From contig NZ_LN794158.1 in the NCBI RefSeq assembly GCF_000953015.1, forward strand, positions 558,001 to 622,000: DNA of 64,000 nt, read 5' to 3'. This document shows positions 8,668 to 18,063 of the stretch, one piece after another. Below the pieces are notes generated by a model, which saw nothing but the letters and a program-made list of their open reading frames with translations, made no database searches and had not been told where the DNA came from. Both the position numbers and the translations under genes were made by a program. The number at the start of each line of letters is the position of its first letter. Position 1 is the stretch's first letter. The DNA comes from Candidatus Methylopumilus turicensis. Its GTDB lineage: Bacteria > Pseudomonadota > Gammaproteobacteria > Burkholderiales > Methylophilaceae.

Positions 8668-11600
8668 ATGTCCCCATCTATGCCAAGTTTGCCTATGTTA
8701 AGTTTGCGCGGTAGCGCGGCGCTATCCTCTTTCAGACTTCAAAAAATCCTTGCGAATTTAAGTCAATCAGCCCCTCAAATTAATGCGGTGCATGCTGATT
8801 TTTGGCATTTTGCTTGGAATGAAGGATCGTTGACTGATGGGCAATTGGACACGCTGAAAAAGATCCTGACTTATGGTCCACGTATGGCTGAGGAAGCGCC
8901 AGTAGGTGAGTTGTTTTTGGTGATTCCCCGACCAGGCACGATTTCACCTTGGGCTTCACGTGCAACGGATATTGCTAAACATTGCGGCTTAGGCAATATG
9001 CAACGTATTGAGCGAGGGATTGCTTATTACGTGAGTAAGAAAGATGGCTCAGCATTAACGGAAGCTGAAAAACAAGCAGTGAAGGCTGCCGTCCATGATC
9101 GCATGACGGAAGCTGTGTTTGGAAGCATCGATGATGCGGCTAAGCTTTATCATCAAGCAACGCCAGCGCCTTTGTCGAGTGTGGATATTTTGGCTGGGGG
9201 TAAGGCTGCGCTTAATCAAGCCAACACCGACTTAGGCTTAGCGCTTTCTCCAGATGAAGTGGACTATTTGTTAGAAAACTTCACTCGCATTGGCCGCAAT
9301 CCAACGGATGTTGAATTGATGATGTTTGCGCAGGCGAACTCAGAGCATTGTCGCCACAAGATTTTTAATGCGGATTGGGTTGTGGATGGTGTTGAGCAAG
9401 CACAGTCATTGTTTGGCATGATTCGAAATACACACAAGTTAAATCCAGGCAGCACTGTCGTTGCTTATTCTGACAACGCCTCTATCGTGGCGGGCTCAGC
9501 TGGTCAAAAAACCAAACGTTTCTATCCGCAAGCAGGCGGCGCATATGGTTTCATCGAAGAAGAAATGCATTACTTGATGAAAGTGGAAACACATAACCAT
9601 CCAACAGCCATTTCACCTTTTGCTGGTGCGGCGACAGGTGCAGGTGGTGAGATTCGTGATGAAGGTGCAACAGGTAGCGGCTCTAAACCGAAAGCTGGCT
9701 TAACTGGCTTCTCAGTTTCAAATTTGAATATTCCAGGTTTTGAACAGCCTTGGGAAGGTAGTTACGGCAAGCCTTCACGTACCGCTTCCCCTTTACAAAT
9801 TATGATGGATGGCCCGCTGGGTGGCGCGGCTTATAACAATGAATTTGGTCGTCCAAATATTGCGGGTTATTTCCGAACTTTTGAATTAGAAGCTGCTGGT
9901 GAAATACGCGGCTATCACAAGCCAATTATGTTGGCAGGGGGCGTTGGTAATATTTCTGCGAAACACTCTAAAAAGAACCCGATACCTGCAGGTGCTTGCC
10001 TTATTCAGTTAGGTGGCCCAGCGATGTTGATTGGTTTAGGTGGCGGTGCTGCTTCAAGTATGGATACAGGCGCTAATGCAGAGAACTTGGACTTTGATTC
10101 AGTGCAACGAGGCAATCCAGAGTTAGAGCGCCGTGCGCAAGAAGTGATTGATCGTTGCTGGCAGTTGGGCGATAAGAACCCAATCTTAAGTATTCATGAC
10201 GTTGGCGCGGGTGGTATCTCAAATGCATTCCCTGAGCTGGTGAATGATGCTGGTGTGGGTGCAGTGTTCCAATTACGTGATGTGCATAACGAAGAGCCGG
10301 GTATGTCACCTCGTGAGCTTTGGAGTAACGAAGCGCAAGAGCGTTATGTCATGGCTGTTTCTAAAGAAAACCTAGCGCTATTTGCTGAAATCTGTGAGCG
10401 TGAGCGTTGTCCGTTTGCAGTGGTTGGTGAAGCTACTGAAGAGCGCCATTTAACGGTGGCTGACAGTCATTTTGGCAACAAGCCTGTGGATATGGATTTA
10501 TCTGTATTGCTTGGCAAACCGCCAAAAATGCTTCGGGATGTAAAGCATGCAACACGTACCTTGCCAGCCTTTGATACAACAAAGATTGATTTAAAAGACG
10601 CGGCAAATCGCGTGCTACGCCTGCCTGGCGTTGCTGATAAAACATTCCTCATTACCATTGGCGACCGCTCTGTAACGGGTTTGATTGCGCGTGACCAAAT
10701 GGTCGGCCCATGGCAAGTACCAGTAGCTGACGTGGCGGTAACGCTTGCGGGCTATCAAACTTATCAAGGTGAAGCCTTCGCGATTGGTGAGAAAGCGCCT
10801 TTGGCCTTGATTTACGGCCCCGCATCTGGCCGGATGGCCATTGGCGAATCAATTACCAATATCGCCGCAAGTTTAATTAGCGACATTAGTGATTTGAAAC
10901 TATCCGCTAACTGGATGGCGCCAGCAGGTCACCCGGGTGAGGATGCTGCCTTGTTTGATACTGTTAAAGCAGTAGGCATGGAACTTTGCCCTGCGCTTGG
11001 CATTAGTATTCCTGTTGGTAAAGACTCGATGTCAATGAAGACGGTTTGGGATGATGCGGGCGAGAATAAAGCCGTCACATCACCAATTTCATTAGTAGTC
11101 ACTGCATTTGCCGCTACGCCAGATGCACGTAAAACACTGACGCCACAATTAAGAACAGACTTGGGTGATACCAGTTTGATTTTGATTGATTTGGGCGCTG
11201 GTAAAAACCGCATGGGTGGCTCAGCTTTGGCACAAGTCTACGGTGCGGTGGGTAATCAAGCGCCAGATGTGGATGATGCGTCACGTTTGAAAAGCTTCTT
11301 TAGCGCAATTCAAGCGTTGAATTCAGATGGTAAATTGCTTGCCTATCATGACCGTTCTGACGGCGGCTTATTCTCAACCGTTGTTGAAATGGCTTTTGCC
11401 GGACATTGCGGATTGGCGATAAGTCTAGATGGCTTGGCTGGTGATATTGCAAGCGTGCTATATAACGAAGAATTAGGTGCAGTGATTCAAGTGCGCGCAT
11501 CAGATACAGATGTGATTGCCGCCAGCTTGAAGCAAGCGCTACCAAATTGCATCCATGTCATTGGTGAGGTGACTCCTGGCGACGCTATCGTGATGAAGCA

Positions 11601-12585
11601 AGCGGGCATGGCAATATTTGAAGCCTCTCGAGTTGATTTGCATCGCGCTTGGTCTGAAACGACTTACCAAATGCAAAAAATGCGTGATAACCCAGCTTGT
11701 GCGCAACAAGAATATGACCGTATTTTAGATAAATCAGATGTGGGTTTGCATGCAAAACTCACATTCGACCCAAGCGACAATGTTGCTGCCCCATATATTG
11801 CCACTGGCGCGCGCCCAAAAATGGCAATTTTGCGGGAGCAAGGCGTGAATGGCCAAACGGAAATGGCTGCTGCATTTGACCGTGCTGGCTTTGCCACTTA
11901 CGACGTGCATATGAGTGACATCATTAGCGGTCGAGTGAGCTTAAAAGACTTTGCTGGTTTTGTGGCTTGTGGCGGTTTCTCTTATGGGGATGTGTTAGGT
12001 GCGGGTGAGGGTTGGGCGAAGTCCATCTTGTTTAACGCACGCGCTAATGACGAGTTCTCAGCATTCTTTCAACGCCAAGACTCATTCTCTTTAGGTATTT
12101 GTAACGGTTGCCAAATGATGAGCAACTTACACAGCATTATTCCTGGTGCTGATCAATGGCCGCATTTTGTTCGTAACAAGTCAGAACAGTTTGAAGCGCG
12201 CTTTGCGATGGTGGAAGTGCAAGAGTCGCCATCACTATTCTTTGCAGGCATGGCTGGAAGCCGCATGCCAATTGCCGTTGCACATGGTGAAGGTTTTGCG
12301 GAATTTTCTTCAGAATCTGCGGTCAATGATGTTATAGCAAGTAAATTAGTTAGTATGAAGTTCGTAGATAATGCAGGCAGTCCAACTGAAGTGTATCCAT
12401 TTAACCCAAATGGATCACCCCAGGGAATTACTGGTTTAACTACGCAAGATGGGCGTTTTAGTATTATGATGCCGCATCCAGAACGTGTTTTCCGTACTGT
12501 GCAAAACTCTTGGCATCCAGATGCTTGGGGCGAAGATGGTGCTTGGATACGTATGTTTAGAAATGCAAGAAAGTTTATTAATTAA
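8668..12585 (+). CDS. purL: Phosphoribosylformylglycinamidine synthase, single-chain
   Basis: Up to 1305 residues, the long PurL of proteobacteria. It converts FGAR to FGAM with glutamine and ATP in purine synthesis. An N-terminal PurS-like region precedes two synthetase halves (motifs [21 protein letters not shown] and [12 protein letters not shown]). A C-terminal class-I glutamine amidotransferase has the nucleophile in [12 protein letters not shown] (about residue 1145) and the His-Glu of [10 protein letters not shown] (about 1270). The first ATG (8668) lacks a clear ribosome site. Starts at 8680 or 8695 are equally possible because the conserved protein begins at MLSLRGS. It stands alone, divergent from the TolC operon. 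Confidence 0.96.
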   Translation: MSPSMPSLPMLSLRGSAALSSFRLQKILANLSQSAPQINAVHADFWHFAWNEGSLTDGQLDTLKKILTYGPRMAEEAPVGELFLVIPRPGTISPWASRATDIAKHCGLGNMQRIERGIAYYVSKKDGSALTEAEKQAVKAAVHDRMTEAVFGSIDDAAKLYHQATPAPLSSVDILAGGKAALNQANTDLGLALSPDEVDYLLENFTRIGRNPTDVELMMFAQANSEHCRHKIFNADWVVDGVEQAQSLFGMIRNTHKLNPGSTVVAYSDNASIVAGSAGQKTKRFYPQAGGAYGFIEEEMHYLMKVETHNHPTAISPFAGAATGAGGEIRDEGATGSGSKPKAGLTGFSVSNLNIPGFEQPWEGSYGKPSRTASPLQIMMDGPLGGAAYNNEFGRPNIAGYFRTFELEAAGEIRGYHKPIMLAGGVGNISAKHSKKNPIPAGACLIQLGGPAMLIGLGGGAASSMDTGANAENLDFDSVQRGNPELERRAQEVIDRCWQLGDKNPILSIHDVGAGGISNAFPELVNDAGVGAVFQLRDVHNEEPGMSPRELWSNEAQERYVMAVSKENLALFAEICERERCPFAVVGEATEERHLTVADSHFGNKPVDMDLSVLLGKPPKMLRDVKHATRTLPAFDTTKIDLKDAANRVLRLPGVADKTFLITIGDRSVTGLIARDQMVGPWQVPVADVAVTLAGYQTYQGEAFAIGEKAPLALIYGPASGRMAIGESITNIAASLISDISDLKLSANWMAPAGHPGEDAALFDTVKAVGMELCPALGISIPVGKDSMSMKTVWDDAGENKAVTSPISLVVTAFAATPDARKTLTPQLRTDLGDTSLILIDLGAGKNRMGGSALAQVYGAVGNQAPDVDDASRLKSFFSAIQALNSDGKLLAYHDRSDGGLFSTVVEMAFAGHCGLAISLDGLAGDIASVLYNEELGAVIQVRASDTDVIAASLKQALPNCIHVIGEVTPGDAIVMKQAGMAIFEASRVDLHRAWSETTYQMQKMRDNPACAQQEYDRILDKSDVGLHAKLTFDPSDNVAAPYIATGARPKMAILREQGVNGQTEMAAAFDRAGFATYDVHMSDIISGRVSLKDFAGFVACGGFSYGDVLGAGEGWAKSILFNARANDEFSAFFQRQDSFSLGICNGCQMMSNLHSIIPGADQWPHFVRNKSEQFEARFAMVEVQESPSLFFAGMAGSRMPIAVAHGEGFAEFSSESAVNDVIASKLVSMKFVDNAGSPTEVYPFNPNGSPQGITGLTTQDGRFSIMMPHPERVFRTVQNSWHPDAWGEDGAWIRMFRNARKFIN

Positions 12586-12609
12586 AACAAATAACACGGA
12601 GAGAAATAC

Positions 12610-13092
12610 ATGAAAATGATCAAAGCCCTAATGATGGTAATTGCCCTAAGCATCCCGTTTGCAGCATTTGCAATGGAAGGTGAGCAGCAAGTTGATTACA
12701 CCGAAGCATTACGTGATGGTAATGTTAAAAAAGTAAAAAAATATATTGATTCAGGTGTAGATGTGAATGAGAAATTCTTCGCATGGTCAGCATTACAGAT
12801 TTCTGCAAACAAAAATCAATTAGGCGTGGTCAAATATTTGGTTGAGCATGGCGCTGATGTGAACTATACCCATCCATTAACGAAGATGTCTGCGATCCAA
12901 ATGGCGGCTTATGATGGTTATACTGAAATTGTGAAATACCTGGCTTCTAAAGGTGCTGATTTAAACTTAAAGCTTAAAGGTGATGTATCGATTGTTCGTG
13001 TGGTTCGTGATACAGGCAATACCAAGATGGTAGATTTGCTACTTTCTTTAGGTGCTAAAGATGACGGCTGTAAAGAAGAGAAGTGCTTCTAA
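12610..13092 (+). CDS. Exported ankyrin-repeat protein
   Basis: 160 residues. A signal peptide (MKMIKALMMVIALSIPFAAFA) is followed by about four ankyrin repeats with typical LVEHGADVNYTHP and YLASKGADLNLKL units. A short tail ends in two cysteines (CKEEKC). Ankyrin repeats mediate protein-protein contacts; here the site would be periplasmic. GGAGAGA before the ATG is a good ribosome site. It lies 24 bases downstream of purL and may be read from the purL promoter. The partner is unknown. Confidence 0.82.
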   Translation: MKMIKALMMVIALSIPFAAFAMEGEQQVDYTEALRDGNVKKVKKYIDSGVDVNEKFFAWSALQISANKNQLGVVKYLVEHGADVNYTHPLTKMSAIQMAAYDGYTEIVKYLASKGADLNLKLKGDVSIVRVVRDTGNTKMVDLLLSLGAKDDGCKEEKCF

Positions 13093-13133
13093 TAAAGCCT
13101 CACAAATTAGTTTAAATGCTTTAACATGAGTCT

Positions 13134-13514
13134 ATGCAGATTCATTTGAACATTAATGCATTAACCCACAAGTACCTGATGGTGTTTGTGGGTTTTTTTA
13201 CGTTGATGAGTCACGGTCATGCGGAAGAAAACCAATTCACCAGCCGACATATTCAAACACTTGCAGCATCCTGTGCGGCTTGTCATGGCTCTGAAGGGAA
13301 TAGTCTTGGTGGCAACGCAGTGCTTGCCGGCTTAGATGCCTCCCATTTTGTAATGCAAATGATGGCATTCAAAAATGGCACGCGAAGCGCAACTGTGATG
13401 CATCGACATGCTAAAGGCTTAACGGTTGAGGAAATTAACGATTTGGCCCTATACTTTTCTCAGCAAAAGCGCATCGACGGACTCACACCGCCCAATCAAA
13501 AGTGGGCAGAATAA
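13134..13514 (+). CDS. Monohaem cytochrome c, partner of sulfide dehydrogenase flavoprotein
   Basis: 126 residues. An N-terminal hydrophobic export signal (about 14-30, ending SHGHA) precedes a single haem site, CAACH (Cys47, Cys50, His51). A methionine-rich segment (MQMMAFKNGTRSATVM) could supply the distal ligand. Its stop lies one base before the start of the FccB-like flavoprotein. It therefore probably accepts electrons from it, as the cytochrome subunit does in flavocytochrome c. No ribosome site is visible before 13134, and a terminator-like hairpin overlaps its first codons. The true start (for example Met at 13179) is therefore uncertain. Confidence 0.82.
   Translation: MQIHLNINALTHKYLMVFVGFFTLMSHGHAEENQFTSRHIQTLAASCAACHGSEGNSLGGNAVLAGLDASHFVMQMMAFKNGTRSATVMHRHAKGLTVEEINDLALYFSQQKRIDGLTPPNQKWAE
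13163..13199 (+). terminator. Terminator-like hairpin overlapping the cytochrome c start
   Basis: AACCCACAA (13163-13171) pairs perfectly with TTGTGGGTT (13186-13194), followed by a run of seven T's (13193-13199). This is a standard intrinsic terminator shape 71 bases after the ankyrin gene stop. Unusually, it falls inside the first codons assigned to the cytochrome c. Confidence 0.6.
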
Positions 13515-13515
13515 C

Positions 13516-14787
13516 ATGGCTATCGATAGACGTGACTTCCTTAAAATGGCGGCTGCAAGTGCGCTGGTTTCATTGCCCATGGTTACCCCCTTGCTTGCAA
13601 AAGCAAGCCAAGCCAGGGGCAGGGTGGTGGTAATTGGTGGCGGCTATGCCGGCGCGACGGTGGCGAAGTATTTACGTGTTTGGAGTGACGGTGGCCTTGA
13701 TGTTGTGGTGGTTGAGCCGCGTAATCAGTTCGTTTCTTGCCCGCTGAGCAATCTCGTGTTGGGTGGTAGTAAAAATATCAATCAACTGACCTTTGGCTAC
13801 GATCTTCTTAAAAAAAATCATGGCATTGAATGGGTGTCAGATGAAGTGCTCGCCATCGATGCTGCTAAGCGGGTCGTGAAAATGAAGCGGGGTGAACTCG
13901 CCTATGACAAGCTAGTCGTGGCGCCTGGTATTGATTTTATGTATGAACAATTACCGATGTTGGAAAGCAAGGAAGCGCAGTTGGAAGTGCCTCACGCTTG
14001 GAAAGCTGGGGCGCAAACTGTGACTTTGCGCAAACAGCTAGAAAGTATGAAAGACGGCGGGGTATTTGTCATGAGCGTCCCTAAAGCGCCATACCGTTGC
14101 CCACCGGGGCCATATGAGCGCGCCTGTCAGGTCGCGCTTTATTTAAAGAACAATCAACCAACATCAAAAGTGATTGTGTTGGATGCCAATCCCGAAATCA
14201 CTTCAAAAAAAGCTTTGTTCACTAAAGTGTTTGCGGAAAATTATGCAAGCATTATTGACTATCGGGCCAATAGCACGATAGTTGATGTGGATGTAGGGCG
14301 TAAAACCGTTACAACTGAATTCGAATCCATTCAGGCTGATGTGCTGAATATTATTCCGCCGCAACGTGCAGGAAAAATTGCACAAATTGCAGGCACTGCC
14401 AATGTGGATAAGCGTTGGTGCGAGGTGGATTTTGTAAGCTATGAATCTAAGATTGTCCCCAATGTTCATATTATTGGAGACTCCGTTTCAGCTGCATTGC
14501 CAAAGTCAGCGCACATGGCGACTTCGCAAGCCAAAGTGTGCGCCAATGCCATCCTGGCAATCATGAGCCAGCAAGCGCCTGACGCATCGCCTGTATTTGC
14601 CAATACATGTTACAGCTATGTATCCGATAAAATGGCCATGCACGTAGCGAATGTCTATCGTTATGATGCGAATAAAAAAATCATGGTGCCTGCCGAAGGC
14701 GGCGGAGTGTCTGAAAAACCATCAGAGCTGGAAGGCAATTATGCGCAAGCTTGGGCAAACAATATTTGGTCCGACGTCCTGACCTAA
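13516..14787 (+). CDS. Flavocytochrome c sulfide dehydrogenase, FAD subunit (FccB-like)
   Basis: 423 residues from the ATG at 13516. Twin-arginine signal RRDFLKMAAASALVSLP at the N-terminus means export as a folded, FAD-loaded protein. The FAD-binding motif VVVIGGGYAGATVAKYLR follows. A first cysteine lies in YRCPPGPYERA and a second in NTCYSYV, which would match the redox-active Cys pair of FccB. The C-terminal FCSD flavin-binding domain ends the protein. The family oxidises sulfide to sulfur or polysulfide and passes electrons to cytochrome c. An in-frame extension to 13426 exists but would hide the Tat signal, so I reject it. Confidence 0.88.
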   Translation: MAIDRRDFLKMAAASALVSLPMVTPLLAKASQARGRVVVIGGGYAGATVAKYLRVWSDGGLDVVVVEPRNQFVSCPLSNLVLGGSKNINQLTFGYDLLKKNHGIEWVSDEVLAIDAAKRVVKMKRGELAYDKLVVAPGIDFMYEQLPMLESKEAQLEVPHAWKAGAQTVTLRKQLESMKDGGVFVMSVPKAPYRCPPGPYERACQVALYLKNNQPTSKVIVLDANPEITSKKALFTKVFAENYASIIDYRANSTIVDVDVGRKTVTTEFESIQADVLNIIPPQRAGKIAQIAGTANVDKRWCEVDFVSYESKIVPNVHIIGDSVSAALPKSAHMATSQAKVCANAILAIMSQQAPDASPVFANTCYSYVSDKMAMHVANVYRYDANKKIMVPAEGGGVSEKPSELEGNYAQAWANNIWSDVLT

Positions 14788-14823
14788 GGGTTTTTTTAGC
14801 ACATTTTATGAAGGAGCGTTACC

Positions 14824-15399
14824 TTGAAATTAAAACAATGCTTATCTGTTTGGCTGCTGGCATGCGTTAGCACATCGGCACTGGCACATGAAATTACCCT
14901 AACCTCTGTCGCTGTCTATATTCAAGCGCAAGACTATGATCACCCAATTCGGTTAAGAAATTACTCACAAGATTATTGGGTTAGCCAAGCGCCAATGTTA
15001 GAGACTGCGGCGCTCGAGGTGTTGAGCAAGGACTTTGGCGGCGTGGAAATGTGCGATGCAAAACCACTGGAATCTAAAGTCTTGGTGTGGCTCCGCCCAA
15101 GTATGTTCTATAACCCACAAATGCAAACCTTTTACGGAAAAGTCACTGCGATGACCTTGACTGCGGATGGTAAGCCTTTGGGTAAGTATGTGGGCGAAGC
15201 TAGCAAGCGTGCTTTTTTTGATGTTAAAACCGACATGACACTCAAAGCGGTTTATCACGCAGCCATGCAAGGGGTTTCAAATAAAATGAAAGCCGATACC
15301 AAGTTCCAAGAAGCGCTCAAAGCGCCTTCGTTTTCATCGCCTTGTGCAACAGCCAGCATGTTGCCCGAGTCAAAAATTAAATTTATGTCCATTCAGTAG
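14824..15399 (+). CDS. Secreted protein of unknown function downstream of the sulfide dehydrogenase
   Basis: 191 residues. Starts at TTG (14824), supported by a strong AAGGAG ribosome site. The signal peptide ends SALA|HE. The mature part has two cysteines (GVEMCDA and SSPCATA) that could form a periplasmic disulfide. I recognise no domain. Position 36 bases after the FccB-like gene suggests one transcription unit with the cytochrome and flavoprotein. The protein could be an assembly or accessory factor, but nothing in the sequence proves it. Confidence 0.7.
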   Translation: MKLKQCLSVWLLACVSTSALAHEITLTSVAVYIQAQDYDHPIRLRNYSQDYWVSQAPMLETAALEVLSKDFGGVEMCDAKPLESKVLVWLRPSMFYNPQMQTFYGKVTAMTLTADGKPLGKYVGEASKRAFFDVKTDMTLKAVYHAAMQGVSNKMKADTKFQEALKAPSFSSPCATASMLPESKIKFMSIQ

Positions 15400-15451
15400 T
15401 TTTAATACAGTAGTTGCAAATGAGTAGTGTCAATTCAATAGGGGAGTTTGT

Positions 15452-16309
15452 ATGCGTATTTCCAAATTATTACTAGCCTTAGTCGCGGTGGTTTCTATCA
15501 CTGCCCAAGCCCACGAAACCAAAAAAATCACTGGCCTAAAAATGCCTGAATCAGCGATTGCCGCAAAAGATGGACGTGTGTTTGTTTCAGAAATTGGCGA
15601 GTTTGGTAAAGACGGTGACGGTCAAATTACCGTGGTAGATAAAAACGGCGAAGCCAAAGTATTTGCACAAGGCTTGGATGATCCGAAAGGCCTAGCGATT
15701 GTCGGTAAGGATTTGTATGTGGCCGATAACCACCGTGTGATTAAAATCACGCCAGATGGCAAAACTTCAGTGTTTGCCGCGGCAGAAGCATTCCCTGAGG
15801 CACCACAATTTTTGAACGACTTAGAGTCAGATGCGGCTGGCAATATTTACGTGAGCGACAGCGGTGACTTAAAGGGCGTAGGCGGTGCGGTTTATAAAAT
15901 TAACCCACAAGGTAAAGTCACCACCATTATCAATGGCAAACAAGATGCACGCGTATTAGCGCCTAATGGTTTACTAATGGGCAAAACACCAAACTGCATC
16001 ATGGTGGTCGATTTTGTATCTGGCGTGTTATATCGCTTAGAGATGAAGAAAAACACTCTCATTGAAGTCGCCAAAGGCTTTGGCGGTGGCGATGGCATCG
16101 TTAAAGGTAAAAAAGACCAGTTCTTTGTTAGCGATTGGAAAAACGGCAAAGTATTTAGCGTGAAGCTAGAAAAAGGTGCTGTGCCAACTGGCGAATTAGT
16201 TAAAGAAGGCTTTGCAGCCGCTGCAGATATTGCACCTAGCTTAGATGGCAAGTTTTTGTTGGTGCCAGATATGAAAGCGGGTGAGTTGGTGTATTTGCCG
16301 ATTCATTAA
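15452..16309 (+). CDS. Periplasmic SMP-30/gluconolactonase-like beta-propeller protein
   Basis: 285 residues. A signal peptide (ending ITAQA|HE) precedes repeats typical of SMP-30/NHL six-bladed propellers, for example DDPKGLAIVGKDLYVADNHRVIKI, NDLESDAAGNIYVSDSGD and LAPNGLLMG. Family members are Ca-dependent lactonases or phosphotriesterases, but many periplasmic ones have no known substrate. A GGGGAG ribosome site precedes the ATG. It closes the cluster of four exported proteins and is followed by a terminator. Function in this context is unassigned. Confidence 0.75.
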   Translation: MRISKLLLALVAVVSITAQAHETKKITGLKMPESAIAAKDGRVFVSEIGEFGKDGDGQITVVDKNGEAKVFAQGLDDPKGLAIVGKDLYVADNHRVIKITPDGKTSVFAAAEAFPEAPQFLNDLESDAAGNIYVSDSGDLKGVGGAVYKINPQGKVTTIINGKQDARVLAPNGLLMGKTPNCIMVVDFVSGVLYRLEMKKNTLIEVAKGFGGGDGIVKGKKDQFFVSDWKNGKVFSVKLEKGAVPTGELVKEGFAAAADIAPSLDGKFLLVPDMKAGELVYLPIH

Positions 16310-16328
16310 TTTAAAGTTAGAGAAATGT

Positions 16329-16356
16329 AAAAGGCCTTCAAATGAAGGCCTTTTTT
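16329..16356. terminator. Bidirectional intrinsic terminator
   Basis: AAAAGGCCTT (16329-16338) and AAGGCCTTTT (16345-16354) form a 10-bp stem with T's on both strands. It lies between the convergent SMP-30-like gene and the cyclophilin gene and can stop transcription from either side. Confidence 0.85.
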
Positions 16357-16370
16357 ACTTTCAAACCTCA

Positions 16371-16390
16371 TTCGCACTGAGCTTGTCGAA
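16371..16390. repeat. REP-like fragment
   Basis: TTCGCACTGAGCTTGTCGAA matches the GAGCTTGTCGAA core of a palindromic repeat widely scattered in proteobacterial intergenic regions, whose translation gives the telltale ALSLSK peptide. Only one half-element is seen here. It sits in the convergent gap beside the terminator, a typical place for such repeats. Confidence 0.5.
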
Positions 16391-16411
16391 ATGTGTTAAC
16401 CGTAATAAAAG

Positions 16412-16972
16412 TTATTTCACCACTGTCACTGACTCAATCGCAATCGTTTGCATCGGCACATCACCGCCATCCGTTGGCATTTTGGCAATGCGTTCAACCA
16501 CGTCCATGCCTTTAACCACTTTGCCAAACACGGTGTAGCCCCAGCCACGTTCTGATTTGTCGCTGTGGTTTAGAAAGGAGTTATTGGCGACGTTGATAAA
16601 GAACTGTGATGATGCGGAATGCGGGTCATTGGTGCGTGCCATGGCAATAGTGCCGATGGTATTTGCTAAACCATTATCTGCTTCATTTTTAATTGGAGCG
16701 CGGGTGGTTTTTTCATTTAAGTTTTTATCCAAGCCGCCGCCTTGAATCATAAAGCCTGAAATGACACGGTGAAAAATCGTGCCTGTGTAAAAGCCGTCGT
16801 TGGCATATTTCAGAAAGTTAGCCACGGTGTTTGGCGCTTTTTCTTGATTGAGTTCCACCACAATTATGCCTTTGTTGGTTTTAATTTCAACCGTAGGCTG
16901 TGCAAATGCGCTGACGCTTGTAGCGAGAAGTGAAACTAAAGCACATGAAAGAAGTCGTTTTTTTAATGACAT
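16412..16972 (-). CDS. ppiA: Periplasmic cyclophilin-type peptidyl-prolyl isomerase
   Basis: 186 residues. The signal peptide ends SAFA|QP. The cyclophilin fold shows TVANFLKYANDGFYTGTIFHRV, FMIQGGG, NEADNGLANTIGTIAMART and SQFFINVANN, the active-site strands with the catalytic Arg in FHR. It catalyses cis-trans isomerisation of prolyl bonds during folding in the periplasm. It lies 59 bases downstream of serB on the same strand. Length and motifs are standard for PpiA; a cytoplasmic PpiB would lack the signal peptide. Confidence 0.92.
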   Translation of the reverse strand: MSLKKRLLSCALVSLLATSVSAFAQPTVEIKTNKGIIVVELNQEKAPNTVANFLKYANDGFYTGTIFHRVISGFMIQGGGLDKNLNEKTTRAPIKNEADNGLANTIGTIAMARTNDPHSASSQFFINVANNSFLNHSDKSERGWGYTVFGKVVKGMDVVERIAKMPTDGGDVPMQTIAIESVTVVK

Positions 16973-17031
16973 ATTTAATCCTTTGGTGAGTGTGTGGTTT
17001 GAATAAATTTGGTTTGAATTAAAAAGTTTAG

Positions 17032-17895
17032 TTAAATCGTAGAAAATAAATGAGCGATGCCGTCTAACCCAACATGGTTGAGCGCATAGCTGGCTTGGGC
17101 TTGTACGATAGGCTTGGCGTGGTAGGCAATGCCCGCTAACGCTTCACGCATCATGATTAAGTCGTTAGCGCCGTCGCCAATCGCAATGACTTGGTTTGGT
17201 GTTAAGCCTAATTCATCACGTTTTTGTACTAGGAAATCAGCTTTTGCTTGACCATCCACAATCTCACCAAGCACTTTGCCTGTAAGCTTGCCATCGATAA
17301 TTTCTAGCGTGTTTGACTCCGCATAATCCAAACCTAGCTTGGCTTTGACGTGGTTGGCAAAAAATTCGAAGCCACCAGAAACGAGCAGGGTTTTAATGCC
17401 ATTCGCTTTACAAGCATCTATCCACACTTGCGCGCCAGGGTTGAGTTGGAGTCTTTCATCAATCACACGTTGAAGTGCTGATTCTTCAAGTCCATTAAGC
17501 AAGGCAACGCGGCGTGTGAGACTTTCTTTAAATTCGATTTCGCCACGCATCGCGCTTTCGGTAATCTCAGCCACTTGCGGTTTGATGTTCATCATGTCAG
17601 CAATTTCATCAATACATTCGATATTGATGAGCGTGGAGTCCATATCCATCACGGCAAGTTTGATGTTTTTAAGTGTTTGCGTTTCTGGTACATAGGCGCA
17701 ATCAATTTTTTCACTCGCACAAAATGCTTTTACTGCGTCAGAAGCGCTGGCCTCAGATGTAATGGCTTGATGTGGTAAGTAATAAGCGTGTTCAGCAATT
17801 TGCATGAATTGTGCGCCTTGCTTGGCGTTGCTGAGTTGATGGATGTGCATCAAGTGAGGCAATTGTATGGAGGAACCTTGAACAACTAAACGCAT
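17032..17895 (-). CDS. serB: Phosphoserine phosphatase
   Basis: 287 residues. HAD-family phosphatase for the last step of serine synthesis. The catalytic DxD motif is in VMDMDSTLINIECIDEIADM. Motif II is in LLVSGGFEFFA and motif IV in AIGDGANDLIMM. The N-terminal 80-90 residues form a divergent extension resembling the regulatory segment of SerB proteins. The gene is divergent from sucC across 168 bases. An ATTATA block at 17930-17935 gives a perfect TATAAT -10 on the minus strand, without a clear -35. Confidence 0.94.
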   Translation of the reverse strand: MRLVVQGSSIQLPHLMHIHQLSNAKQGAQFMQIAEHAYYLPHQAITSEASASDAVKAFCASEKIDCAYVPETQTLKNIKLAVMDMDSTLINIECIDEIADMMNIKPQVAEITESAMRGEIEFKESLTRRVALLNGLEESALQRVIDERLQLNPGAQVWIDACKANGIKTLLVSGGFEFFANHVKAKLGLDYAESNTLEIIDGKLTGKVLGEIVDGQAKADFLVQKRDELGLTPNQVIAIGDGANDLIMMREALAGIAYHAKPIVQAQASYALNHVGLDGIAHLFSTI

Positions 17896-17967
17896 AGTAA
17901 GTTTTGTGAGAAATGAAAAAAGTGAAGATATTATACATGTTCAAAGCGGTGTATTTATCATGCTTTA

Positions 17968-17996
17968 TTGTCGCGTTTTATCACGCCCTTTATCAT
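17968..17996 (+). promoter_or_regulatory. Candidate sucCD promoter
   Basis: TTGTCG (17968-17973) and TATCAT (17991-17996) are separated by exactly 17 bases, a plausible sigma-70 pair about 70 bases before sucC. Motif match only. Confidence 0.4.
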
Positions 17997-18063
17997 CAAT
18001 GGCTGGCGTCTAGCGACGTTTTGCGCGAGAATGTCATTTTAAGCTCAATCACACAATATCACT

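Noticed and set aside
10073-11545. Several antisense open frames within purL
   Set aside because: They mirror the codon pattern of a strongly conserved enzyme and lack starts, ribosome sites or domains.
13426-13515. In-frame upstream extension of the FccB-like flavoprotein
   Set aside because: It overlaps the cytochrome c gene and would bury the twin-arginine signal inside the protein.
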